This document shows, in pieces, positions 43,739-51,440 of a stretch of 64,000 bases of DNA; the first letter of the stretch is position 1, and each line of letters starts with the position of its first letter. Both the position numbers and the translations under genes were made by a program. Location: the NCBI RefSeq assembly GCF_024628865.1, contig NZ_CP102384.1, positions 66,001-130,000 on the forward strand, in the 5' to 3' direction. The stretch is from Sphingopyxis sp. DBS4. Its GTDB lineage: Bacteria > Pseudomonadota > Alphaproteobacteria > Sphingomonadales > Sphingomonadaceae. The notes under the pieces were generated by a model. The model did not search any database. It was given only the letters and a program-made list of their open reading frames with translations, and was not told the DNA's origin.

Positions 43739-45025
43739 ATGACAAAACCTATATTGCCCGGAGAGGTATCCGCCGCCGTCGTCGACCCCGCCGCTTATGG
43801 CGAATGGGACGCGCTGCACGAACAGCTTGCCTGGGCGCGCGCCAACGCGCCGCTCGCGGTCGCCGAGAACCCCGATCACGACCCCTTCTGGCTGGTCACG
43901 CGCCACGCCGACATCATGGCGATCGGCCGCGACCCCCAGCGTTTCGCCAGCGCCATCCGCCCGACCGTGCTGACCAATCGCGAGGGCGAGGCGCTGGCGC
44001 GCGCCGCGACGCCGGGGAACGACGGCCACCTGATCCGCTCGCTGGTGCAGATGGATGCGCCTGATCACATGAAATACCGCTTGCTGACGCAGAGCTGGTT
44101 CATGCCCAAGAATCTGAAGATAGTCGAAGAGCGCGTCCGCCACCATGCGCGCGCCGCGGTCGAGCATATGTTGTCGCTGGGAGGCGAATGCGACTTTGCG
44201 CGCGACGTCGCGGCGCATTATCCGCTGCGCGTGATCATGGATATCCTCGGCGTTCCGGCCGAGGATGAGCCGCGGATGCTGATGCTGACGCAGCAGCTCT
44301 TCGGGTCGACCGACCCCGAACTCAACCGCAACAAGGTCGAAATAACGAGCGCCGAGCAGGCGATCGCGATGCTCCATTATGTCATTGCCGATTTCGAAAA
44401 TTATTTCCGCGAGCTCACCGCCGACCGCCGCGCCAATCCGCGCGAGGACATTGCGACGGTAATCGCCAATGCGACGATCGACGGCGGCCGGATCCCCGAC
44501 CGTGAGCTGGCGGGCTATTACATGATCGTCGCGACCGCCGGGCACGACACGACGAGCGCCTCGACCGCGGGCGCGATCATGGAACTGGCGAAGAATCCGG
44601 CGCTGTTCGCGCGCTTCCAGGACGCGAGGGCCGAGAAAGCGGGGCTGATCGAGGAGGCGATCCGCTGGACGACCCCGGTCCAGCATTTCATGCGCAGCGC
44701 GAAGGCCGATGTCGAGATCGGCGGGCAGACGATCCGCGAGGGCGACTGGCTGATGCTGAACTATGTCTCGGCGAACCGCGACGAAGCGATCTTCGATGAC
44801 CCCTTCGGCTTCGATCCCGACCGCGCGAAGAACCAGCAGATCGCCTTCGGCTTCGGCGCGCATGTGTGTCTCGGCCAGCATCTCGCGCGGATGGAGATGC
44901 GGATATTGATGGAGGAATTGCTGCCGCGTCTGAAGAGCCTCGAACTCGCGGGCGAACCGGCGCGGGTCGAATCGGTGTTCGTCGGCGGGCTCAAGCGGTT
45001 GCCGATCCGGTTCGAGGCGGCGTAG
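43739..45025 (+). CDS. Cytochrome P450
   Basis: 428 residues, soluble bacterial type. The I-helix oxygen-activation motif AGHDTT is at 267-272, ExxR at Glu306-Arg309 (EEAIRW), and the haem loop FGFGAHVCLGQ has the thiolate Cys377. Needs a ferredoxin and reductase, neither of which is encoded nearby. The substrate cannot be inferred; sphingomonads carry many P450s for terpenoid, steroid or alkane hydroxylation. Monocistronic, followed by an inverted repeat. Confidence 0.95.
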   Translation: MTKPILPGEVSAAVVDPAAYGEWDALHEQLAWARANAPLAVAENPDHDPFWLVTRHADIMAIGRDPQRFASAIRPTVLTNREGEALARAATPGNDGHLIRSLVQMDAPDHMKYRLLTQSWFMPKNLKIVEERVRHHARAAVEHMLSLGGECDFARDVAAHYPLRVIMDILGVPAEDEPRMLMLTQQLFGSTDPELNRNKVEITSAEQAIAMLHYVIADFENYFRELTADRRANPREDIATVIANATIDGGRIPDRELAGYYMIVATAGHDTTSASTAGAIMELAKNPALFARFQDARAEKAGLIEEAIRWTTPVQHFMRSAKADVEIGGQTIREGDWLMLNYVSANRDEAIFDDPFGFDPDRAKNQQIAFGFGAHVCLGQHLARMEMRILMEELLPRLKSLELAGEPARVESVFVGGLKRLPIRFEAA

Positions 45026-45066
45026 GGCCGCTAGCGACCGGAAGCGGGCATATGTAAGGATCATAC

Positions 45067-45220
45067 TCTCTCCCCTTGAGGGAGAGATACGAAGGCTTGG
45101 CAGCTTGCTGCCTAGCCGAAGTTGAGAGGGGGTTTTGCGTCCGCTGGCGTCGCCCCCCTCTCCAAGCTTCGCTAGCTCCCAGGGGAGCAAGCTGCGCTAT
45201 CCTCTCCCTCAAGGGGAGAG
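45067..45220. repeat. Long inverted-repeat element (CTCTCCCCTTGAGGGAGAG ends)
   Basis: CTCTCCCCTTGAGGGAGAG (45067-45085) and CTCTCCCTCAAGGGGAGAG (45202-45220) are perfect inverted copies enclosing about 116 nt with further internal complementarity (GCAGCTTGCTGC; GAGAGGGGG / CCCCCCTCTC). Lies in the 245-nt gap between the convergent P450 and thioesterase genes. The same architecture recurs at 55232-55410. Confidence 0.85.
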
Positions 45221-45270
45221 GAGGTTACGGCCGCTCTCCATCCCAAAGCTAACGGGCCGAAGCCTAAATC

Positions 45271-45681
45271 CTAGACCTTCTCGCCCGGAAAGAAGCGCGC
45301 GATCACGTCGCTGGCCAGCCGTGCGGGGCGCAGCGTTTCGGCGTCGATGCAGCACCAGCTCGACTTGACCTCGGCGAGCACGTCCTCGCCGCGCTTGATG
45401 ATCGTTTCGTAGAAGGCGCGCGCGCCCTGCACCTTTTCGAGGATGACGGTCGCAATGACCTGATCGTCGAGGAAGGCGGGGCGGCGATAGGTGATCTCGT
45501 GCTTCAGCGCGACCCACAGATGCTGCGCGACCGCCTCGGGCGGCGCGATCTTGCGCCAGTGCGCCAGCACCGCATCCTGCACCCAGCTCAGATAATGGGC
45601 ATTGTTGACATGCCCCATGAAGTCGATCGCGTCGGGACCGACCTTGATGTCATGGTCGTGGGGAAGGGCTGCGGCGGTCAT
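45271..45681 (-). CDS. Hot-dog fold acyl-CoA thioesterase (4HBT/YbgC-like)
   Basis: 136 residues. DAIDFMGHVNNAHYLSWVQDAVLAHW carries the hot-dog signature with catalytic-type Asp in the D-x-x-G-H-V-N-N motif; EITYRRPAFLDDQVIATVILEKVQGARAFYE continues the fold. Likely hydrolyses acyl-CoA or aryl-CoA. ATG 45681 is the only reasonable start, yet no ribosome-binding site is visible: the place where it would lie is occupied by the TTGACA/TGTCAA palindrome, so translation may be leaderless or weak. It follows queF by 70 nt but probably has its own promoter. Confidence 0.85.
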   Translation of the reverse strand: MTAAALPHDHDIKVGPDAIDFMGHVNNAHYLSWVQDAVLAHWRKIAPPEAVAQHLWVALKHEITYRRPAFLDDQVIATVILEKVQGARAFYETIIKRGEDVLAEVKSSWCCIDAETLRPARLASDVIARFFPGEKV

Positions 45682-45685
45682 GGCG

Positions 45686-45701
45686 TTGACACTAATGTCA
45701 A
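45686..45701. promoter_or_regulatory. TTGAC-N6-GTCAA palindrome directly upstream of thioesterase gene
   Basis: TTGACACTAATGTCAA is a perfect 6-bp-arm inverted repeat, only 4 nt before the thioesterase ATG. It shares the TTGAC-N6-GTCAA pattern with the site 64 nt upstream of phaB (27909-27924). A bound dimer here would block both transcription and translation initiation regions. Confidence 0.55.
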
Positions 45702-45720
45702 TATTTGATGACGGAAAGAT

Positions 45721-45737
45721 GAAATTCGATGAATTTC
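45721..45737. promoter_or_regulatory. GAAATTC-GAT-GAATTTC palindrome between queF and thioesterase gene
   Basis: A perfect 7-bp-arm inverted repeat with a 3-nt spacer in the AT-rich 70-nt gap, about 20 nt from the TTGAC palindrome. It may be a second operator or a weak hairpin. Confidence 0.4.
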
Positions 45738-45751
45738 GTTGAAAAATCCGA

Positions 45752-46222
45752 TTATCCGCGCCCGCGATAGGGGGCGACGCCCTGATCGGGGAGCCAGAGG
45801 TCCGCGGGCGGGGCACCCGATTGCCAGAAGACGTCGATCGGAATGCCGCCGCGCGGATACCAATAGCCGCCGATGCGCAGCCATTTCGGCCGCATCTCGT
45901 CGAACAGGCGGCGGCCGATGCCGACGGTGCAATCCTCGTGGAAGCCCGCGTGATTGCGGAACGAGCCTAGGAACAGCTTGAGGCTCTTCGACTCGACGAT
46001 CGTTTCGCCCGGCGCATAGTCGATGACGAGATGCGCGAAATCGGGCTGGCCGGTCACCGGGCAGAGCGAGGTGAATTCGGGCGCGGCGAAGCGGACGAGA
46101 TAGAGATCGCCGGGGCGCGGATTGGGGACATAGTCGAGCGCCGCCGCCTCGGGCGAGGCAGGCAGTTCGCTGGATTGGCCGAGATGTTTCGGCGCGAGCG
46201 GGGGATGGCTGGAATCGGACAT
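45752..46222 (-). CDS. queF: NADPH-dependent 7-cyano-7-deazaguanine reductase
   Basis: 156 residues, the short single-domain QueF form. Catalytic Cys54 in [14 protein letters not shown] with Asp61, and the substrate-binding loop [27 protein letters not shown] with Glu78, all conserved. Reduces preQ0 to preQ1 in queuosine biosynthesis for tRNA wobble modification. No other queuosine gene is adjacent. The start faces a 137-nt gap shared with the divergent proline-rich membrane protein gene. Confidence 0.95.
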   Translation of the reverse strand: MSDSSHPPLAPKHLGQSSELPASPEAAALDYVPNPRPGDLYLVRFAAPEFTSLCPVTGQPDFAHLVIDYAPGETIVESKSLKLFLGSFRNHAGFHEDCTVGIGRRLFDEMRPKWLRIGGYWYPRGGIPIDVFWQSGAPPADLWLPDQGVAPYRGRG

Positions 46223-46359
46223 GGAAACCGTCTAGTGCGCAGCGCGGCCCCTGTCATCCCGAAGTCATCCCGGATCACCGGCGAACGACGGGGGACCGGG
46301 GTTCAGCGCCGATTCAGCGGCGCAGCGGAATGGCCAGTACGGGATTGCGGATTCGGAAA

Positions 46360-47715
46360 ATGACGGTGCGAAAACTCGGGCGAGGGGAAAGAGCGGCGCG
46401 CTTGTCGCTGGCGGCGCTGGCGGCTTCGCTGGTGGCGGGCGGGCTTCCGCCCGCGGCCGCGCAGACCGAGCAGCCGAGCCCCGCGCCTTCGCCGACGCCC
46501 GCACCCACCTCGACCTTCCGCCTGCCGCCTGCCGACGACGGGCGGACATCGGGCGTGCAGGGACCGTCCGACAACGGCCTGCCGCCGCTCGCTCCGGGGG
46601 AACGGCGCGGCCCGCCGACTCCGGCGCCGACGCCTGCTCCCGCGCCGCGCACCACGACACCAACGGTAGTTCCGACCCGGCCGGCGCCGACGCCCGCTCC
46701 ATCTGCGCCCACCGCACGCCGCGATACGCCGCCTGCGGCCACGAGCGCGCCGCGCGCCGCACCCGAGCCCGCGACCAGCGCGCCCGAGCCCACCGCGCCC
46801 GTGGCGGCGGCTCCCGATTCGGCGACACCGGCCGTCGAAGCGCCGTCGCCCGCCACGCCCGGCTTCTCGGTCGATCCGACCGCGCCGGTGCCGGAGGCGT
46901 CGCCTAGCGATGGCGCGGCTCCGGCGACTGGCGGTGACGGCAATCCGCCGCTGTGGGCGTGGCTGCTTGCCGGGCTCGTCGCGGTCGGCGCGGGCATCTG
47001 GTATTGGCGCCGCCGTCCGGCATTGGCAGGCGATGCGCCTGGCGAGTCCGAACCGCCGCAGCCTATGCCGCGTGCCGTTGATCCCGTTCCCGCGCCGCGC
47101 CGCGCCGCGCCCGTGGCGCCGCCCGCTCCGCGCCCGCAGCCCGCGGCGCCACCGGCCCAACCCGTCCCGTCGCCGCTGGTGACGCGCCCGACGGCCGAAC
47201 AGCGCGCGCAGGTGGCGATGACGCTCGACATTCGCGGCATCCGCATGACGAGCGAGCAGCTCATCGTTGCTTTCACGCTGGGCCTCAAGAACGAAGGACC
47301 GGTCGCGGCGACCGGGCTGATGATCCGCATCGCACTCAACCAGGGGTCGGCGATGACCGAGCCGGTGCTCGCGCGCTTCTTCGACGGCGCGGGGGGCAGC
47401 GTGCTGCGCGCCGATATGGCGCTGGCGCCGGGGGCGGGCGAGCAGGTCGCGACCGAGGTCATGCTGCCGCGCGCCGCGGTCGAGCCGCTGATGATCGGGG
47501 GCAAGCCGATGCTGATCCCGGTGCTCGTCTTCGACGTCACCTATCATTGGGACGGCGAGGGCGATGCCTTCGGGCAGAATGCCGGCAGTTTCGTGCTCGG
47601 CCGCGAACAGGGCGCGAGCGGAAGCGAGAAGCTCGCGCCGCTGCCGCTCGACCACCCCAATCTGGTCGTCAATCGGCCGGGCGCGCGAACGACCGCGATC
47701 CGGCGCATTCAATAG
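46360..47715 (+). CDS. Proline/alanine-rich single-span membrane protein of unknown function
   Basis: 451 residues: a probable signal peptide (LSLAALAASLVAGGLPPAAAQ), about 150 residues of Pro/Ala/Thr-rich low complexity, a transmembrane helix (LWAWLLAGLVAVGAGIWYW), a second Pro-rich cytoplasmic linker, then a ~150-residue beta-rich globular end (VAMTLDIRGIRMTSEQLIVAFTLGLKNEGPVAATGLMIRIAL...VLVFDVTYHWDGEGDAFGQNAGSFVLG). I do not recognise the end domain; it looks like an immunoglobulin-like sandwich. ATG 46330 is an alternative start. Monocistronic, divergent from queF. Confidence 0.7.
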   Translation: MTVRKLGRGERAARLSLAALAASLVAGGLPPAAAQTEQPSPAPSPTPAPTSTFRLPPADDGRTSGVQGPSDNGLPPLAPGERRGPPTPAPTPAPAPRTTTPTVVPTRPAPTPAPSAPTARRDTPPAATSAPRAAPEPATSAPEPTAPVAAAPDSATPAVEAPSPATPGFSVDPTAPVPEASPSDGAAPATGGDGNPPLWAWLLAGLVAVGAGIWYWRRRPALAGDAPGESEPPQPMPRAVDPVPAPRRAAPVAPPAPRPQPAAPPAQPVPSPLVTRPTAEQRAQVAMTLDIRGIRMTSEQLIVAFTLGLKNEGPVAATGLMIRIALNQGSAMTEPVLARFFDGAGGSVLRADMALAPGAGEQVATEVMLPRAAVEPLMIGGKPMLIPVLVFDVTYHWDGEGDAFGQNAGSFVLGREQGASGSEKLAPLPLDHPNLVVNRPGARTTAIRRIQ

Positions 47716-47882
47716 GTTTTCTGTTGCAGTGCAGCATGGACTGGGGCAGACCGCGACCGTGCTTGAAAAAGGGCACGCCGGGGCATAGGCTTGCCGTCCC
47801 CGGAAAGAAGAGAGCGACGCAGGACTGATCGCGGCGAGGGACAGGCAAGAAGGTTCCCGCGCGGTCGCAACAGGAGCATGAC

Positions 47883-48725
47883 ATGGACGCCTTGGTCTCA
47901 ACCGACTGGCTGGAACGCGAACTGGGGGCATCGGACCTGCGGGTGGTCGATGCGACGAAATTCATGACCGGAACCGATCGCGATGCGCGCGCGGAATATG
48001 AGGCGGGGCACATCCCCGGCGCGGTGTTCATGGACCTGGCCGAACTGGCCGACACCAACAGCACCATCGAGAATATGGCGCCGACCGCCGAGAAATTCGC
48101 AAGCCGCATGCAGTCGCTCGGGCTCGGCGACGGCAGCCGCATCGTGATATACGACGACAGCCCGCTGAAGAGCGCGGCGCGCGCCTGGTGGCTGCTCAAG
48201 CTGTTCGGCGCCCACGACGTCGCGCTGCTCGACGGCGGGCTCGCCAAATGGAAGGCCGAGGGGCGCCCGCTCGAAATGGGCAAGCAGACGCTGCGCCATC
48301 GTCACTTCACCGTGTGGCGCGACGCGAAGGCGGTCCGGACCAAGGAACAGGTGCTCGAAAATATCGCTGGCGGCAGCGAGCAGGTCGTCGATGCACGCCC
48401 GGCGGCGCGCTTCACCGGCGAGGAACGCGACCCGCGCCCGGGCATGGCGCCCGGCCATATCCCGGGTTCGGTCAGCCTGCCGCACAGCAGCCTGTTCAAT
48501 AGCGACGGTACGTGGAAGCGCGGCGATGACCTCAAGGCCGCGTTCGACGCGGCGGGCGTCGATCTCGACAAGCCGCTGATCACCACCTGCGGCAGCGGCA
48601 TGACCGCGACCGTCGTCGCCTTTGGCGCGCATCTTCTCGGCAAGGAGGATGTCGCGGTCTATGACGGAAGCTGGACCGAATGGGGCGCCGACCCGGCGAC
48701 GCCCAAGGCGACCGGCGCGGCGTAA
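47883..48725 (+). CDS. sseA: 3-mercaptopyruvate sulfurtransferase (two-domain rhodanese)
   Basis: 280 residues with two rhodanese domains: inactive N-domain (VVDATKFMTGTDRDARAEYEAGHIPGAVFMDL) and catalytic C-domain ending in the active loop CGSGMTA with Cys236. CGSG[VM]TA distinguishes mercaptopyruvate sulfurtransferases from thiosulfate rhodaneses (CRKG). Transfers sulfur from 3-mercaptopyruvate to an acceptor in cysteine catabolism. The upstream 167-nt gap has no clear structure. A weak hairpin followed by CTTTTTC at about 48728-48764 may end the transcript. Confidence 0.93.
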   Translation: MDALVSTDWLERELGASDLRVVDATKFMTGTDRDARAEYEAGHIPGAVFMDLAELADTNSTIENMAPTAEKFASRMQSLGLGDGSRIVIYDDSPLKSAARAWWLLKLFGAHDVALLDGGLAKWKAEGRPLEMGKQTLRHRHFTVWRDAKAVRTKEQVLENIAGGSEQVVDARPAARFTGEERDPRPGMAPGHIPGSVSLPHSSLFNSDGTWKRGDDLKAAFDAAGVDLDKPLITTCGSGMTATVVAFGAHLLGKEDVAVYDGSWTEWGADPATPKATGAA

Positions 48726-48776
48726 GGAGCGCGCAGCGCGGCTTTGGGGTCGCGCGGCTTTTTCTTGCTTGTCCAA

Positions 48777-48870
48777 CCCCGGTGCCCGGAGCTAATCTGC
48801 GGGCATCGGGGCGAGGCAACCCCCCGGTCAGGCATTCGCCCAAGCGTTGCTTTTTCACCCGGCTTTGGCC
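48777..48870 (+). ncRNA. Structured leader upstream of chromate transporter gene (riboswitch-like candidate)
   Basis: CCCCGGTGCCCG (48777-48788) pairs with CGGGCATCGGGG (48800-48811): 12 bp with one G-U, closing an 11-nt loop. GGGCGA (48809-48814) can also pair with TCGCCC (48837-48842), which overlaps the first stem and so is an alternative or pseudoknotted conformation. A CCGG/CCGG hairpin lies just before the CTGGAGAAGC ribosome-binding site. I recall a published conserved RNA called the chrB motif upstream of chromate genes in Alphaproteobacteria; whether this is a member cannot be decided by eye. Confidence 0.45.
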
Positions 48871-48888
48871 GGCTGGAGAAGCGTGACG

Positions 48889-50220
48889 ATGACCGACCCT
48901 TCCGTACCTGCAATGCCGACCTTCGCCGAGGCGGTCCGCACCTATGCCCGCATCGGCCTCCTGAGCTTCGGCGGTCCCGCCGGGCAGATCGCGCTGATGC
49001 ACCGCGAATTCGTCGATGAACAGTGCTGGGTCGACGAAACGACCTTTCTTCACGCGCTCAATTTCTGCCATCTGCTTCCCGGTCCCGAGGCGCAGCAACT
49101 TGCAACCTGGATCGGTTGGCGGTTGCACGGCTTTCGCGGCGGCCTTGCGGCGGGGTTGCTGTTCATCATCCCCGGCGCGCTCGTCATGTTCGGCCTGTCG
49201 CTGCTTTATGTGATGGCGGCGGGACTCGACTGGTTCGCGGCGCTGTTTCTCGGCATCAAGGCGGCGGTGCTGGCAATCGTCGTGCAGGCGCTGCTCCGCA
49301 TCGCCGGGCGCGCGCTGAAGACGCCACTGCTGCGCGCCGTGGCGCTGCTGTCCTTCGTGGCGATCGCGCTGCTTGCCCTGCCTTTTCCGCTTGTTGTGCT
49401 GGCTGCGCTGCTCATCGGCTGGGCGGCGGCACGCTGGCGACCCGACTGGCTGAAGCTGGCGTCGGCCAAGGCCCATTCCGCGCCGCCTGCCGGCTCGGCA
49501 TGGCGGCAGAGCCTGCGCGCGATCGGGCTGTGGGGCGCGATCTGGGCGGCGCCGATGCTCCTGATCCTCGCGACGCTCGGGCGGCACCATGTGCTGTGGG
49601 ACATCGGTGCCTTCTTCTCGCAACTCGCGGTCGTGACCTTCGGCGGCGCCTATGCGGTGCTCGCCTATATGGCGCAGGAAGCGGTGAACGGCTTCGGCTG
49701 GCTGCGGCCGGGCGAGATGGCCGACGGGCTGGGGCTGGCCGAGACGACGCCTGGGCCGCTGATCCTGGTGACCCAGTTCGTCGGCTTCCTCGCCGCGTGG
49801 CGCGACGCTGCGCCCTTCACCCCGCTCGTTGCCGCGATGCTCGGCGCCGGGCTGACCCTGTGGGTGACCTTCGCGCCCTGTTTCCTGTGGATCTTCGCTT
49901 TTGCTCCGTGGATCGACCGGCTCGAACGCGCGGCTGGGCTGAAGGGCGCGCTCGCGGCGGTGACCGCGGCGGTCGTCGGGGTGATCGCCAATCTGTCGCT
50001 GTGGTTCGCGCTCCACGTGCTGTTCCGCCGGCTCGATCGGACGGCGTGGGGCGTCGAGGCGCCCGTGCTGTCGAGCATCGATCTGGCCGCCGTGCTGCTT
50101 TCGATCCTCGCCTTCGTGCTGCTTTTCCGCTTCCGGCTCGGGATCACCCTGATGCTGGCGGTCTGCTCGGCGGGCGGGCTGATCCTCGGTCTCGGCGGGC
50201 CGCTACTGGATTTTGCGTAG
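48889..50220 (+). CDS. chrA: Chromate transporter, ChrA family (two-domain)
   Basis: 443 residues, about 12 hydrophobic segments in two homologous halves. First half: TYARIGLLSFGGPAGQIALMHREFVDE and LPGPEAQQLATWIGW; second half: SQLAVVTFGGAYAVLAYMAQEAV and AETTPGPLILVTQFVGFLAA. These paired FGGP/PGP motifs define the CHR family, which exports chromate with proton coupling. No chrB regulator gene is adjacent. ATG 48889 (after CTGGAGAAGC) is preferred to the upstream in-frame TTG because the transport domain begins normally there. Preceded by a structured leader. Confidence 0.92.
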   Translation: MTDPSVPAMPTFAEAVRTYARIGLLSFGGPAGQIALMHREFVDEQCWVDETTFLHALNFCHLLPGPEAQQLATWIGWRLHGFRGGLAAGLLFIIPGALVMFGLSLLYVMAAGLDWFAALFLGIKAAVLAIVVQALLRIAGRALKTPLLRAVALLSFVAIALLALPFPLVVLAALLIGWAAARWRPDWLKLASAKAHSAPPAGSAWRQSLRAIGLWGAIWAAPMLLILATLGRHHVLWDIGAFFSQLAVVTFGGAYAVLAYMAQEAVNGFGWLRPGEMADGLGLAETTPGPLILVTQFVGFLAAWRDAAPFTPLVAAMLGAGLTLWVTFAPCFLWIFAFAPWIDRLERAAGLKGALAAVTAAVVGVIANLSLWFALHVLFRRLDRTAWGVEAPVLSSIDLAAVLLSILAFVLLFRFRLGITLMLAVCSAGGLILGLGGPLLDFA

Positions 50221-50240
50221 GGGCGCGCTAACAAGACGCA

Positions 50241-51440
50241 ATGAGCAAGAGCGACGATGACAGCCTCCGCCCCGCGACGAAGCTGGTGCAGGGCGGGCGG
50301 CGGCCCGAATGGACGGGCGATCCGCGGCTCGGCGGCGGGGTCGTCAATCCGCCGCTGTGGCGCGCCTCGACGATCCTTTACGACAATATCGCCGATCTCA
50401 AGGCGCGGGGCCATGCGACGCACGACAAGCTCTATTATGGTCGGCGCGGAACGCCGACGGTCTGGGCGCTCGCCGATGCCTTGACCGGAATGGAGCCGGG
50501 GGCTGAGGGCAGCTTGCTTTATCCCTCGGGCGTCGCGGCGATTTCGGCGGGGCTGCTCGCGCTGCTGTCGCCGGGCGACCATCTGCTGATGGTCGACAGC
50601 GCCTATGAGCCGACGCGCGCCTTCTGCACCGGCATGCTCGCGCGGATGGGGGTGCGGACGAGCTTCTACGATCCGCTGGTCGGCAGCGATATCGCCGATC
50701 TGATCGAGCCCGAAACGAAGCTGATCTTCCTCGAATCGCCGGGCAGCCTGACCTTCGAAGTGCAGGATATTCCCGCGATCACCGCAGCGGCGCGCGCGCG
50801 GGGCGTGCTGACGATGCTCGACAATACCTGGGCGACACCCTGGCTCTTCCCCGCGCTCGCGCACGGCGTCGACGTGACGATGATGAGCCTCACCAAATAT
50901 GTCGGAGGCCACAGCGACGCGATGATGGGCAGCCTGACCGCGACGAAAGCGGTGTGGCCGAAGCTGCGCCATGCGACCTATCAGCTCGGCCAGGCGGTCT
51001 CGCCCGACGATTGCGCGCTGATCCTGCGCGGCCTCAGGACGCTCGACGTGCGGCTGGCGCGGCACGGCGAGAACGGGCTTGCGGTGGCGACCTGGCTCGC
51101 CGGCCGCGCCGAGGTCGGGCGCGTGCTGCATCCGGCGCTGCCGGATGATGCGAGCCACGCCCTCTGGTCGCGCGACTTTTCGGGGACCAGCGGCCTGTTC
51201 GGCTTCACGCTGAAGGGCGCCGACGACGCGGCGCGCGCGCGCTTCATCGACGCGCTCGCGCATTTCGGCATCGGCTTCAGCTGGGGCGGCTATGAAAGCC
51301 TCGCCGTGCCGGGCGATCCGCAGACGATCCGCACCGCGACGCGCTGGACCGATCCCGATGCGCTCGTCCGCCTGTCGATCGGGCTCGAGGATCCCGCCGA
51401 TCTGATCGCCGACCTCGAACGCGGCTTCGCGGCGTTATGA
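50241..51440 (+). CDS. metC: Cystathionine beta-lyase
   Basis: 399 residues, PLP fold type I, Cys/Met metabolism family. Features: YYGRRGTPTVWALADAL, LYPSGVAAISAGLLALLSPGDHLL, and the PLP lysine Lys219 in SLTKYVGGHSDAMMG. YGRRGTPT and the C-terminal SWGGYESLA are the beta-lyase versions of the family motifs (versus gamma-synthase). Cleaves cystathionine to homocysteine, pyruvate and ammonia. Together with nearby sseA this gives two sulfur-amino-acid genes, though they are not in one operon. The stop overlaps the mscS start (ATGA). Confidence 0.92.
   Translation: MSKSDDDSLRPATKLVQGGRRPEWTGDPRLGGGVVNPPLWRASTILYDNIADLKARGHATHDKLYYGRRGTPTVWALADALTGMEPGAEGSLLYPSGVAAISAGLLALLSPGDHLLMVDSAYEPTRAFCTGMLARMGVRTSFYDPLVGSDIADLIEPETKLIFLESPGSLTFEVQDIPAITAAARARGVLTMLDNTWATPWLFPALAHGVDVTMMSLTKYVGGHSDAMMGSLTATKAVWPKLRHATYQLGQAVSPDDCALILRGLRTLDVRLARHGENGLAVATWLAGRAEVGRVLHPALPDDASHALWSRDFSGTSGLFGFTLKGADDAARARFIDALAHFGIGFSWGGYESLAVPGDPQTIRTATRWTDPDALVRLSIGLEDPADLIADLERGFAAL

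Noticed and set aside
46303..47931. Minus-strand frames opposite the proline-rich membrane protein
   Set aside because: Gly/Ala/Arg-rich shadows of the Pro/Ala repeats; no ribosome-binding site or domain.
50100..50240. SAM-type riboswitch before metC
   Set aside because: Only 20 nt separate chrA and metC and no conserved SAM-II-like sequence or pseudoknot is visible.
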